A stretch of DNA of 64,000 bases from Legionella sp. PC997 (GTDB lineage: Bacteria; Pseudomonadota; Gammaproteobacteria; Legionellales; Legionellaceae), in contig NZ_CP059576.1 of assembly GCF_014109825.1 (NCBI RefSeq), forward strand, positions 226,001 through 290,000. Direction: 5' to 3'. Shown here piece by piece: positions 17,567-26,473 of this stretch; within the stretch, counting starts at the first letter, position 1, and each line of letters starts with the position of its first letter. The notes under the pieces were generated by a model. That model had not been told where the DNA came from and did no database searches. It saw nothing but the letters and a program-made list of their open reading frames with translations. Made by a program: the position numbers and the translations under genes.

Positions 17567-17785
17567 TTATTATGCTCTTTCGTCACGCAATCTGATTGAG
17601 ATATTTGAGACAAACGAGCTCGGTTACTTTAATTATTTGTAGAGAGATGCATTTTTTTCAAGAAAAATTAAATTTTGAACAATTTTATTGGAATTATGAC
17701 TAGCTCCTTGATAATTTGACAGGTGCACGTTTATCGATAGCTTTTTACGGATAATAGGTAAAAATTAAACAGAGTAGGAGCGGAA

Positions 17786-18604
17786 ATGTCTCATCGTTTT
17801 GCAGTTATGGGGAATCCAATTGCGCATAGTTTATCCCCGATAATTCATCAGTATTTTGCTCAACAGGTGAATGTGCAATTGACTTATGAAAAAATTAAGG
17901 TGGATGAATCATCTTTCGAGCAACAAGTATCTGATTTTTTTACTCTCGGTGGCAAGGGTCTTAATATTACTTTACCCTTCAAACAAAGAGCTTTTGCGAT
18001 GGCATTACACTGTAGTTCACGTTGTGCCCAAGCTGGAGCTGCAAATACGTTATGGATGGAAGCAAATCAATTACATGCAGACAATACGGATGGTGTGGGA
18101 ATTATTCGTGATTTGCATCGCTATATCTCAGTGGAAAGCAAAAGGGTATTGATATTAGGAGCTGGAGGAGCCGCTCGTGGAATAGTTTATCCTCTCCTGG
18201 AGCATCATCCTGCAGAGCTGATCATAGCCAATCGTACTTTAACTAAAGCGGAAGATTTCCAACGTGCTTTCCCGCAAATCAAATGTTTGAGTCTTAATGC
18301 GCTGGAAGGACAATTTGATTTGGTGATTAATGCTACTTCTGCCAGTTTGGCGGGGGAGTTTGTGGCCTTACCTGCACAATGTATGTCAGCAAAACCATTT
18401 TGTTATGATCTGTCTTATAAACACAATGAGATTACGGCTTTTGTTCAATATGCTAAGGACTTAGGTTGCGAAGCAGTCGATGGTTTAGGCATGTTGGTGG
18501 AACAAGCTGCTGAGTCATTCTTTATTTGGCATGGTGTGATGCCTCAAACAGAAGAAGTACTTTCCCTATTACGTACCCATGTCACCGGGGGAAAATCAAA
18601 ATGA
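17786..18604 (+). CDS. aroE: Shikimate dehydrogenase
   Basis: NADP-dependent shikimate dehydrogenase of the chorismate pathway, 272 aa, the normal length. The shikimate-binding site SLSPIIH (15-21), the catalytic Lys (K66 in ITLPFKQRA) and Asp (D102 in ADNTDGVG) are all present. The nucleotide-binding loop is GAGGAAR (125-131), followed by NRT (ANRTLTK), typical for NADP preference. TAGGAG supports ATG 17786. A TTGACA at 17716 could be a -35 element, but no good -10 follows at 16-18 bases. It is likely monocistronic and ends in a hairpin. Confidence 0.96.
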   Translation: MSHRFAVMGNPIAHSLSPIIHQYFAQQVNVQLTYEKIKVDESSFEQQVSDFFTLGGKGLNITLPFKQRAFAMALHCSSRCAQAGAANTLWMEANQLHADNTDGVGIIRDLHRYISVESKRVLILGAGGAARGIVYPLLEHHPAELIIANRTLTKAEDFQRAFPQIKCLSLNALEGQFDLVINATSASLAGEFVALPAQCMSAKPFCYDLSYKHNEITAFVQYAKDLGCEAVDGLGMLVEQAAESFFIWHGVMPQTEEVLSLLRTHVTGGKSK

Positions 18605-18628
18605 AGCCCAGGTTACACGGAGGCTTCA
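18602..18628. terminator. Hairpin at the aroE end
   Basis: TGAAGCC (18602-18608) pairs with GGCTTCA (18622-18628) around a 13-base loop that starts CAGGTTAC. It overlaps the aroE stop and lies between convergent aroE and the patatin gene. Confidence 0.5.
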
Positions 18629-18645
18629 CATTGTAAGTGGCGCAA

Positions 18646-19758
18646 TTACTCAAAAAAAGCCGTAACTTCCTTGGCATTATTGATGGTGTCTTGAAAACCA
18701 AGCTCAAGCAATTCCCGTGTGTAGTCTCGTTCAAAAAGCACAAAACTTAAAAGATCGCCAGAATGTTTTTTCTCACCTAGAATATTGAGGAGATAGCGGA
18801 GCAAAGTGGGAAGCGCTTTAAAATGGATTTGCGCTAAAGGTGCTAAATCTTTACTTGGACGTAAATGCAAGGTAGTGATGGGGCGCCATGGAGAGCGGCG
18901 CTTTTTCCACATTGAGAGCAACATCGCTATTTCATTCATTCGGTTGACCATTTCAATATCCCGGTCGAGATTGTCCAAAAAGAGCGCATTTAGCATGTTA
19001 CCAAAAATATGCGAAAAAGGAATGTCATCATGATTACGTAACGTTTCCTGTTCAACAAATGTAGGCAGAGCCCGGGTTCCTAAAATTAGAATTTTATCGA
19101 CTTCAAAACGAATAGATCCTCGAAGTGGTGCAGCCAGACCCACGCTGCCGTCACCATAATGAAAACCGTCAAGTAACACGGTTGGAAAAAATAGAGGTAA
19201 GGCACTGGATGCTAAAATATGTTCTGCCTGGACGCTAACACGCTTGCTGCCGTGGCGCGGGTAATTCCAATCCATAAATTCAGGATTATTATGTTCGTAA
19301 AACGAAATAGTCTGGCGAGTTTCATAACAATTGCTGATAATTTCTAGAGTATCGAGATAGCCACCACTTATATTTTGCGCAATTTTATTGAAATCAAGGC
19401 CATCCGTTATCATTTCTCTCAGAGGCGTGGTATCAAGTAAATGTGCCGCTTGCCGTTGCTTGATCATCATAGTGCTCATGTTACGCATAACGGATTTACT
19501 TAATGCAAAATTACTCGCTTTATAAACTTGCTGGCAATGAATTTCACTCCAAATCGTCTCGAGTTTATCAAGTGCTGTGGGAAAGTCATCGGCATTTTCC
19601 GCAAGCACTGCTGCGTTCATACTCCCCACGCTTACGCCGCTGACCATTTCAAAGGGTAATGTTTTAACTTGTAATATGTGGCCAATTGCTTTTAAGACAC
19701 CAGCTTGATAAGCGCCTCGAGCACCACCACCTGCCAAATAAAGGGCTTTTTTAGACAT
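18646..19758 (-). CDS. Patatin-like phospholipase
   Basis: A 370-aa patatin-family lipid acyl hydrolase. The oxyanion motif GGGARG is at 10-15, the nucleophile elbow GVSVG at 41-45 (Ser43), and the catalytic-dyad Asp in YGDGSV at D203. All are intact, so it should be active. There is no signal peptide or membrane helix. The region after about 235 is the family's variable C-terminal part. L. pneumophila has many patatin-like proteins, one of which (VipD) is a Dot/Icm effector; this one has a housekeeping-type compact form and may stay inside the cell. The start at 19758 has no strong ribosome binding site. Confidence 0.88.
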   Translation of the reverse strand: MSKKALYLAGGGARGAYQAGVLKAIGHILQVKTLPFEMVSGVSVGSMNAAVLAENADDFPTALDKLETIWSEIHCQQVYKASNFALSKSVMRNMSTMMIKQRQAAHLLDTTPLREMITDGLDFNKIAQNISGGYLDTLEIISNCYETRQTISFYEHNNPEFMDWNYPRHGSKRVSVQAEHILASSALPLFFPTVLLDGFHYGDGSVGLAAPLRGSIRFEVDKILILGTRALPTFVEQETLRNHDDIPFSHIFGNMLNALFLDNLDRDIEMVNRMNEIAMLLSMWKKRRSPWRPITTLHLRPSKDLAPLAQIHFKALPTLLRYLLNILGEKKHSGDLLSFVLFERDYTRELLELGFQDTINNAKEVTAFFE

Positions 19759-19853
19759 AATGATTTTTTTTATCGCATTTATTTAGTCTCTATGAGGAAA
19801 TATAGTTGAGTTTATACTGGATTAGCAAGCTCTAGCGTATATTGGAAAAAAAA

Positions 19854-19881
19854 TTACCAAAATTTTGGCGAATAGTATATT
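19854..19881 (+). promoter_or_regulatory. Possible promoter with 12-bp palindrome in the spacer
   Basis: TTACCA (19854-19859) and TATATT (19876-19881) are 16 bases apart. The perfect palindrome CCAAAATTTTGG (19857-19868) overlaps the -35 element and the spacer, which is where a repressor site would lie. It precedes the 410-aa membrane/coiled-coil gene. Confidence 0.35.
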
Positions 19882-19909
19882 ATGTGTTTCTGAACAAAGT
19901 GGGTAATTG

Positions 19910-21139
19910 GTGAGCAAGGTGAGAGAATTTGAGATTTCTGATACTCTACTCGAGGCAGCTGAAGTCCTTGAAGAAATACAACGCCCCATCGACAGTGAAA
20001 TTGAGCTCTTATTCTTTAAGAAAAATCCTGAAAAAGTCTTAAAGAAGGTATTACTCGCATCACAAATCATCAAAACTACCGGGAGTACAGGCAAGGCAAT
20101 AATGCAGATAAGTTCTTCTATAAGAACGTTTAATAATATTGCGCCTACTGAATCGCTGAAGCAAGGATTAGGTATCGGAGCAATTATATTTGCTGCATTG
20201 GATTTTCTTCTTATCCCGTTTATATATCTTACCTGTTACTTATTAGGCGAAAAAATTCCTGCGGATCGGAGCAATAATTCCAAATGGCTTTTTTCTTCAA
20301 TATTGTTAGCACTGACGATCACTTCCATAACAGTTCCTGCTGTAGCAATAGCGATTGCTCTAACCACAACATCAATCTCATTTCTTTTAAGCGTATTTTT
20401 ATTAGGCAGGGCAATATATGAACGTTACCGTTTGGGTAATGATCGTAGAGCAATTAGAAAATTGATTGACAATACTACAGAGGAAATAAAATCCATTCAG
20501 ACCGATGCAATTACGCTGAGAAATGCATTAAGAGAAGAGATTGATGAACAGGAGCTTATCTTTTTATGTGAGCAAATTTCAATGCTACACGAACGTTTTA
20601 AGGCAGAAAAAGATGAGCTAATAAAACTTAAGTTAAAAGAATTGGACTTGAATAACAAAATAAAGAACGCAGGATTTATGCAAGTCATGGACAAGGGAGT
20701 TGGTTTAAGTTTGTCTGCCTTAGGTTTAATTGGTTTAATTGTATCTTTATATTTTCCATTAGTAGGATTAGGGATATTAACCGCAGTATCCGTCATTTCA
20801 CTTGCATACCTTGCAGGACGATTGATCGTGCCTTTAATCCAATTGGGAAAATGGATTGTTAACAAAATTTGTTCTTTAGTTGGCGGAAGTACTGATGATC
20901 TAACACAGGCGGATAAGCCTAATAAAGAATATTCAACCGATTTAATGTTAGGGCGTTTTTCGGCTAATAAAAAAGATATAAATGTGTCGTCGCAAAAAAT
21001 AACTAAAGACACTTCGGATATATCATTATCCCGTACAATCCCATTATTTCAGCCTCTGAAAAGCTCAGTAGATAGAGTTGAAAAAGGAAAACCAATTCAT
21101 TCTTTATTAACTCCACCTATTGAAAGTACATTTCACTGA
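19910..21139 (+). CDS. Unknown membrane protein with central coiled coil, effector-like
   Basis: A protein of about 409 aa that I do not recognise. Its plan is: soluble helical start (1-85), hydrophobic pair (about 88-113 and 127-170), a long charged coiled coil (about 180-252), a second hydrophobic pair (about 263-320), and a polar Ser/Lys-rich tail ending in PPIESTFH. TM pairs around a coiled coil are common among Legionella vacuole-targeted effectors, but no signature proves it. GTG 19910 or TTG 19907 is the start; both are near a GGG-containing site. Its plan matches that of the gene at 23441, three genes away. It is less GC-rich than the housekeeping genes by eye. Confidence 0.7.
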   Translation: MSKVREFEISDTLLEAAEVLEEIQRPIDSEIELLFFKKNPEKVLKKVLLASQIIKTTGSTGKAIMQISSSIRTFNNIAPTESLKQGLGIGAIIFAALDFLLIPFIYLTCYLLGEKIPADRSNNSKWLFSSILLALTITSITVPAVAIAIALTTTSISFLLSVFLLGRAIYERYRLGNDRRAIRKLIDNTTEEIKSIQTDAITLRNALREEIDEQELIFLCEQISMLHERFKAEKDELIKLKLKELDLNNKIKNAGFMQVMDKGVGLSLSALGLIGLIVSLYFPLVGLGILTAVSVISLAYLAGRLIVPLIQLGKWIVNKICSLVGGSTDDLTQADKPNKEYSTDLMLGRFSANKKDINVSSQKITKDTSDISLSRTIPLFQPLKSSVDRVEKGKPIHSLLTPPIESTFH

Positions 21140-21277
21140 TAAGATAAGCACCTTGATAAATAGTTTTTTTCTGTTATTCCTCGATTTCGTAGCTTCTGCT
21201 TTTTTAGTCTAAACCTCATTGCAAAAAACTTAAAACTCCTTTAACTTAAAAATTTACCCCCAAAAGGAAAAAAACTC

Positions 21278-22813
21278 ATGGTGAATATACTTCGCGAGCA
21301 ACCCCGTGCATTTCACATGATTTTTATGTTGGAATTATGGGAGCGGTTTGGGTTTTATACTGTTCAAGGGATTTTAACTTTATTTTTTATTCGCTATTTG
21401 GGTTACAACGATACCGTTTCCTATTACACCTTTGGTGCCTATTCGGCTTTAGTATACGGGATGGTGGTTATTGGTGGGTATTTGGGGGATAGAGTATTAG
21501 GTACCAAACGTACCATTGTTTTGGGCCTTATTGTTTTGGCTGCAGGTTATTTTTCTTTGGCGCTTACTGATAAGGAACATGTATTTCTTGCCCTGGGGTT
21601 AATTTGTGTTGGAAATGGTTTGTTTAAAGCAAATCCATCAAATTTGCTTGCTAAATGCTATGAGGCAAATGATCCGCGTTTGCATGGTGGCTTTACCTTG
21701 TATTATATGGCAATCAATTTGGGAAGCATGATTGCATTATTTGCAGGACCAGCAATTTCTAGCCGCTATGGTTATTCTTATGCGTATATGATGAGCGCGA
21801 TCGGTTTATTAATTGGCTTGGCAAATTATTGGCTTCAACATCAATTTGTGGCTCATATAAATACTGATGCGGACAAACGGAACATTTCGTTTTTCCAGTG
21901 GTTACTGATATTGGTTGGAATAGTCTGTCTCACTGAAGGATCTGCTTATTTATTGCAGCATGTAATGCTAACAAAAAATTTGTTTTGGTTGATTACCATT
22001 ACGGTAATCGCTTATTACTTATTCATGATTCGCAAGGAAAGCAAAATTATCAAGATGCGTATGTTGGTTGCTTTGGCTTTGATGTTGGAAGCCATCATTT
22101 TCTTTACTCTGTACCAACAAATGCCTACCTCGTTGAATTTGTTTGCGGTCCATAATGTAGTCCCTGTTTTTTTGGGAATTACGATTGATGCACAAAGTTT
22201 CCAAGCGTTAAACCCGATTTGGATCGTATTAATGAGCCCGGTTTTGGCCTATTTTTATGACGTTCTTCATAGAAGAGGCATAGAGTTTTCTATCCCTTAT
22301 AAATTCTCTTTAGGAATGACGATGTGTGGAATTAGTTTTTTAATGCTCTTTTTTGCACGTTATTTTTACACAGACCAAGGTATGGTTTCTTCCTGGTGGT
22401 TAATCATGAGTTATTTATTTCAAAGTGTGGGCGAATTATTAGTATCTGCACTAGGAGTGGCTATGGTTGCAGAATTGGTACCTCCCCAGATTGCTGGATT
22501 TGTGATGGGAATGTGGTTTTTAACCTCCGCAATTGCCGGATTTATTGGTGCTTCAGTCGCATCTTACACAGCACTTCCTGAGCAAATTAAACCTGGAGTA
22601 GGTTCATTAATGATTTATACTCATGTGTTTGCTTGTATTGGTATTGTCACCTTAATTATTGCTTTACTAATGTGGTTATTGTCACCACGTTTAAGTCGTT
22701 ATATTTCAGGGAAGAAAACAGACTTACAGCAAGAGGCAAAAGAAGCAGAATACTCGGTATCTAAATGTTTTATGATTTCTAGATTTGAACAGCATTCGGA
22801 TCCTCTTAATTAA
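21278..22813 (+). CDS. Proton-dependent oligopeptide transporter (POT/PTR2 family)
   Basis: A 511-aa major facilitator of the POT family that imports di- and tripeptides with protons across the inner membrane. The signature ExxERF motif is at 19-24 (ELWERFGFY), then GGYLGDRVLG in the loop after the second TM helix. About 14 hydrophobic segments are spread along the protein. The second signature region reads GELLVSALGVAM. Legionella feed on amino acids and peptides, so several POT carriers are expected. AAGG upstream fits ATG 21278. It ends before a strong bidirectional hairpin. Confidence 0.92.
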   Translation: MVNILREQPRAFHMIFMLELWERFGFYTVQGILTLFFIRYLGYNDTVSYYTFGAYSALVYGMVVIGGYLGDRVLGTKRTIVLGLIVLAAGYFSLALTDKEHVFLALGLICVGNGLFKANPSNLLAKCYEANDPRLHGGFTLYYMAINLGSMIALFAGPAISSRYGYSYAYMMSAIGLLIGLANYWLQHQFVAHINTDADKRNISFFQWLLILVGIVCLTEGSAYLLQHVMLTKNLFWLITITVIAYYLFMIRKESKIIKMRMLVALALMLEAIIFFTLYQQMPTSLNLFAVHNVVPVFLGITIDAQSFQALNPIWIVLMSPVLAYFYDVLHRRGIEFSIPYKFSLGMTMCGISFLMLFFARYFYTDQGMVSSWWLIMSYLFQSVGELLVSALGVAMVAELVPPQIAGFVMGMWFLTSAIAGFIGASVASYTALPEQIKPGVGSLMIYTHVFACIGIVTLIIALLMWLLSPRLSRYISGKKTDLQQEAKEAEYSVSKCFMISRFEQHSDPLN

Positions 22814-22848
22814 ATATGCTAATAAGGGTATGTTTATCATATTGAAGA

Positions 22849-22887
22849 TGAGTCAACCTAAATTCGTGTGGAATTTAGATTGACTCA
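22849..22887. terminator. Strong bidirectional hairpin
   Basis: TGAGTCAA (22849-22856) and CTAAATTC (22858-22865) pair with GAATTTAG (22871-22878) and TTGACTCA (22880-22887). This gives 16 bp with one mismatch and a 5-base loop. It lies between the convergent transporter and lipoprotein genes. Confidence 0.7.
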
Positions 22888-22893
22888 ATGAGT

Positions 22894-23232
22894 TTATCTC
22901 CAATGACCGCGGCCACGATGCCAACCACCCCAGCCTGCTTTGTGCCATCCGCCACCATACAAACGGGCTCCATGCCAGCCACCACCACTCCATCCCCTAT
23001 AAAAGCCACGTCCACCCCAATAGCCCAAGCCTAAACTACCTAACCCTAAGCCTAAGCCAGAATAATAGTAACGGCCTGGGTAATAATAACGACTAGGATA
23101 ATAGCCTGAATAATAGGAGTAGCCCGGGGAATAGCTTGAATAGTAGCCATTATTTGGATTAGCAGTAACATAGCAACCGCTTAAAAAAAGTGTAGGTACA
23201 AACACTAATACTGCGATAATAATTTTTTTCAT
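22894..23232 (-). CDS. Tyr/Gly-rich small lipoprotein
   Basis: A 112-aa lipoprotein. The signal peptide ends in the lipobox LSGC (17-20), giving a lipidated C20. The mature part is low-complexity: a Tyr/Ser/Pro segment (about 30-58, with repeated YY), a Gly/Leu segment (60-70), and a Gly/Trp/His/Arg tail (about 72-112, with WHGAR, WHKAG and WHRGRGHW). Such tails occur in small envelope proteins of unknown role; the histidines might bind metal, which is speculation. ATG 23232 is supported by AAGGA; an in-frame upstream ATG at 23259 would spoil the signal peptide. It probably sits in the outer membrane. Confidence 0.8.
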   Translation of the reverse strand: MKKIIIAVLVFVPTLFLSGCYVTANPNNGYYSSYSPGYSYYSGYYPSRYYYPGRYYYSGLGLGLGSLGLGYWGGRGFYRGWSGGGWHGARLYGGGWHKAGWGGWHRGRGHWR

Positions 23233-23440
23233 GATCGCTTCCTTACGAAATGTTCGCAAATTAATTATACGTCATGTAGATAATTTGATCAAAAAAATAA
23301 TTTATGTAGTCATGGATGTTAGTCAGTTGTTTTGTTATTAAGGCATTTTTTAAGATAGCTTGGATAAACTATGTTCATTTCGAGGATTTCTATTGTACTA
23401 TGCAGTGAATGATGGAGTTAATTGAAAGCAGTTAAGAAAA

Positions 23441-24685
23441 ATGAGTATCCCAATCAATCTGCATTCTCAAAAATTAATAAAGAACTATTTATCAGAGGCT
23501 CAAGTCCATTCACGTGAGCTTAGTTCTATTACTACATCGGTTGATCTCCAGACCTTAATATTTTGGTTGAATAAAGAACCAAAATACTCTAGGAAATCAA
23601 AAGAACAACAGCAAAAAATCGAGTTTATTCTTGTACTATTACGAACGTCTTTATTGCAGGATTTATTCCTTTCTATGAAAGGTGTTGACGCCAATTTACT
23701 CCAAGAAGAGAAACCTAATACTCCAATAGACAAGATAAAATTTATCTTGCTCACTATGGCGGGTATTTTGGTTGCAGCATGTCAGGGATTCGATAGCATT
23801 GTGACCATGCTAAATATTTTCAATCTATCTTCCTCAATGATTCTTGCTGCTGGATTTGTATTCTCCTTTCTTTCAGTGATTGTTTTTTGTGGATTTGACT
23901 TAGTAAAAGTCTCGAAGGCTTTGGGAGTTAAACTGAGTGATACTTATAAGTTATTAGATGCATATTTGTTGCAATTAAAAATAATTAAATCCATTAGAAA
24001 AAAAGTAAATGAATATTCTCTTTCAGATTTGTCACAAGAAGATTTAAAACAATTGGAATGCATTATTTCCATGCTGCAAAAACGCTTTACGTTGCTCACT
24101 GAAGCAAGTAAGCAATTTGAGTTGGCCCTCACAAGTGAGAATATGAATAGGGTTAAGTCGCTTATTTCCGGTGTGTCTGGAATCCTGTTCTTTGGCGGAG
24201 GGTTCTTCGCTGGTCAATCAGTAGCTCTTTTCATGTCTGGTCTTCTTATAAACCCATTAACATCAGCTTTTTGGCCTGTGATCCTGTTTAGTGCTCTCGT
24301 CGGTTTCGCTGCATTTAGCATTTACTGGTATGTTGAGCGTCCTGGACTAGACAAATTAGTAAGCAGCTGGTTTGGTCTAAACGAAGAGAATATCCAGAAA
24401 TTATGTGATAAGCATCTAATTGATAAAGAAATTCATAAATTAGAAAATCTACAACTAAAAGTAATAGGTGCTTCTCGATTAGTGAAAAAATTAACTCAAG
24501 CTGAACAGCGCATTGAGTTGGATAAAACACTGTTAATTGATGAATGTGTTCATGAGCGAATTTCAATCGATATACGAGCAAGTGGTAATTATTATTCTTT
24601 TCTTAAGCCTCAGCGACCTTGCGATGTACTCATGAACATTACGTGCAAGCCGGAAGAAGTAGACCCGTCTTGTTGTTTTATGTAA
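23441..24685 (+). CDS. Membrane/coiled-coil protein ending in a CaaX prenylation box
   Basis: A 414-aa protein that I do not recognise. There are hydrophobic pairs at about 99-154 and 240-297, a charged helical stretch between them (about 160-235), a helical C-terminal region (300-370), and a last stretch ending in DPSCCFM. The final four residues, CCFM, fit a eukaryotic CaaX box; Met at the last place favours farnesyl transferase. Bacteria have no prenyl transferase of this kind, but several Legionella effectors are known to be prenylated by the host. With an even number of TM segments both ends would face the same side. Dot/Icm export is inferred, not shown. The ribosome binding site is weak. 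Confidence 0.75.
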   Translation: MSIPINLHSQKLIKNYLSEAQVHSRELSSITTSVDLQTLIFWLNKEPKYSRKSKEQQQKIEFILVLLRTSLLQDLFLSMKGVDANLLQEEKPNTPIDKIKFILLTMAGILVAACQGFDSIVTMLNIFNLSSSMILAAGFVFSFLSVIVFCGFDLVKVSKALGVKLSDTYKLLDAYLLQLKIIKSIRKKVNEYSLSDLSQEDLKQLECIISMLQKRFTLLTEASKQFELALTSENMNRVKSLISGVSGILFFGGGFFAGQSVALFMSGLLINPLTSAFWPVILFSALVGFAAFSIYWYVERPGLDKLVSSWFGLNEENIQKLCDKHLIDKEIHKLENLQLKVIGASRLVKKLTQAEQRIELDKTLLIDECVHERISIDIRASGNYYSFLKPQRPCDVLMNITCKPEEVDPSCCFM

Positions 24686-24725
24686 GGTAATCGGTATAGA
24701 TAATATTTATCTCTCGATCTTAAAG

Positions 24726-25415
24726 TTAAATATTGAGAATATCTTTCACAAAAGGAATGGTTATTTTTCGCTGTGCAGCAAGAGATGCATCGTCTAAGCG
24801 GTTAAGCAAATTATGTAGGTCATGCATATTTCGGGAACATCTATTTAAAAGGAATTGACCCACACTTTCTGGTAAATCGAACCCTCTTTTAAGCGCATGA
24901 AGTTTCAAAGTATGAATTTTATCTTCGTCACTTAATTCGATTAGTTGAATTACCAAGCCCCAACTTAATCTTGAACGTAAATCAGCAAGTTGAATCGGAA
25001 TTGTAGCGGGAGATTGATTTCCAGAAATAATTAGAATGCTTTGTTCCATGTCTTTGATTTTATTGTATAAATGAAATAACGCTTCTTCCCATTCAGGATC
25101 TTTGGCTATAACATCTATGTCATCAATACAGATTAACTCTTGATCTTCAACTCCCTCTATAGCTTGCGGTCCCCATTCTTTAAGAAAAGTCAAAGGAAGA
25201 TAGATTGCAGATTGAGCATCAATTGCTTGACAACATCCTTGTAATAAATGGGTTTTACCGCTACCTGAATCACCCCAAAGATAAAGTAACCGATCTTCTT
25301 TATGAGTGAGCATGTGATGTAATTGCTGGTGCAACAGTTCATTACTTCCCCAATTGAAATCAACAAGGGTAGCCTCATCGTTTAATTTTATTGCTAACGC
25401 CAACTGCTTATTCAT
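24726..25415 (-). CDS. hda: DnaA regulatory inactivator Hda
   Basis: A 229-aa DnaA-paralog AAA+ protein that, bound to the sliding clamp, stimulates ATP hydrolysis on DnaA and so prevents re-initiation. The N-terminal QLALAI (4-9) fits the clamp-binding motif, Walker A is GDSGSGKT (48-55), and ICIDDID is the Walker B. There is no C-terminal DNA-binding domain, as expected. The ATG at 25415 overlaps the upstream stop by one base (TAATG), so it is translationally coupled to the phosphatidyltransferase gene. A longer frame starting at 25460 only runs into that gene and is rejected. Confidence 0.9.
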   Translation of the reverse strand: MNKQLALAIKLNDEATLVDFNWGSNELLHQQLHHMLTHKEDRLLYLWGDSGSGKTHLLQGCCQAIDAQSAIYLPLTFLKEWGPQAIEGVEDQELICIDDIDVIAKDPEWEEALFHLYNKIKDMEQSILIISGNQSPATIPIQLADLRSRLSWGLVIQLIELSDEDKIHTLKLHALKRGFDLPESVGQFLLNRCSRNMHDLHNLLNRLDDASLAAQRKITIPFVKDILNI

Positions 25416-25972
25416 TATGATGGTTCTTTTTTGGGATACGCTTTTTTGCCCCAGGTCCATATATAATCAATATAAGTAACCGCTGTTGTAAACGTCGTCA
25501 AAATGATTAGAACAGTGATCAAATAAGAAGGAAATTCAAAATAGGCTAATTCAAATAAACAGGAAGTAACCAGAATGAGTTGTAATGCAGTATTAATTTT
25601 ACTGAGCAAAGTGGGTTGAAAATCCAACTTGCGGCGAACAAATTGATACCAAGCAACTACCCCCAAAGAAATTGTTAAATCCCTGAGGAACACTAAAACG
25701 ACAAGCCACCAAGGCAATAAACCAATTAATGCTAAAGAGATGAAGCTGGAAGCAATTAATAATTTATCCGCAAGTGGATCCACAAAAGATCCAAAAAAGC
25801 TTTGCCAGTTAAAACTACGAGCTAAAAAGCCATCCAAGCCATCACTTAATCCCGCAAATATGAATAAATAAAAAGCGATTACATATTCATGACGATATAA
25901 AAAAAATAGAAAAGGTGCGATTATTATGAGACGCAATAAAGTTAGAGCATTTGGTATGTATTTTAATATCAT
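25415..25972 (-). CDS. CDP-alcohol phosphatidyltransferase family protein (PgsA-like)
   Basis: A 185-aa integral membrane enzyme of phospholipid synthesis. The full CDP-alcohol motif is present: D44, D47, G48, A51, R52, then G61, D65 and D69 in SDGLDGFLAR and FGSFVDPLAD. There are about five or six hydrophobic segments. The closest role is CDP-diacylglycerol-glycerol-3-phosphate 3-phosphatidyltransferase (PgsA, making phosphatidylglycerol phosphate), but a cardiolipin-type activity cannot be excluded from motifs alone. It is directly coupled to hda. It belongs in the inner membrane. Confidence 0.85.
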   Translation of the reverse strand: MILKYIPNALTLLRLIIIAPFLFFLYRHEYVIAFYLFIFAGLSDGLDGFLARSFNWQSFFGSFVDPLADKLLIASSFISLALIGLLPWWLVVLVFLRDLTISLGVVAWYQFVRRKLDFQPTLLSKINTALQLILVTSCLFELAYFEFPSYLITVLIILTTFTTAVTYIDYIWTWGKKAYPKKEPS

Positions 25973-26094
25973 AGGCCATACGATAATGTAATTACCCTTA
26001 TTTGCTCAGCCCCTTAAATATAGGGATGGCTTAAGAAAGAGTATATGTTTTTGCTGAACTGTTAAGTCTAGTGTATACAATACTCGTAGTTCTG

Positions 26095-26370
26095 TCACTT
26101 ATGTTTCTCTTCATTTTTACGATACATAATTAATGTATTACCAATCATTTGTACGAGTTCGGCTTGTAGTTGTTGGCATAACTCATCTGCCATCATAATT
26201 CTGTCCTCCCTTTCTGCCCCATTAATTTTCACTTTTATGAGTTCATGCGAAAGCAATGCAATATCTGTTTCGGCAATAACGGCTTCAGTTAATCCTTTCG
26301 CACCAAGAAGCACGACAGGTTTTAAATGATGTGCTTGGGCTTTAAGTGATTTTTTGAGTGCAGTATCCAC
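26095..26370 (-). CDS. yhbY: YhbY family RNA-binding protein (CRM domain)
   Basis: A 91-aa CRM-domain protein. The family loop GAKG is visible in VVLLGAKGLTEAV, and the protein continues with a HELIKVKI strand. YhbY associates with pre-50S ribosomes in E. coli. It is divergent from rlmE, the same arrangement as in E. coli. The start is GTG 26370, with AAGGA 9 bases upstream. The length is normal. Confidence 0.93.
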   Translation of the reverse strand: MDTALKKSLKAQAHHLKPVVLLGAKGLTEAVIAETDIALLSHELIKVKINGAEREDRIMMADELCQQLQAELVQMIGNTLIMYRKNEEKHK

Positions 26371-26473
26371 TTGTAATGTTCCTTAAATACACTCCAATAA
26401 CGTAGCTATTTGGAGACTGAATGATAAAATGGTAAATTATTGCACGTTTTGCTGGGAAAAGGTAGTGAAATTC

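Noticed and set aside
17716..17721. TTGACA before aroE as a -35 element
   Set aside because: No acceptable -10 hexamer lies 16-18 bases downstream; GATAAT at 17750 is 28 bases away.
20497..21012. 171-codon open frame on the minus strand
   Set aside because: It lies wholly antisense to the 410-aa gene, is Ser/Ile/Phe-rich as expected of an antisense frame, and has no recognisable motif.
25416..25460. N-terminal extension of hda from 25460
   Set aside because: It runs inside the coding end of the phosphatidyltransferase gene, and the clamp-binding motif follows the ATG at 25415 directly.
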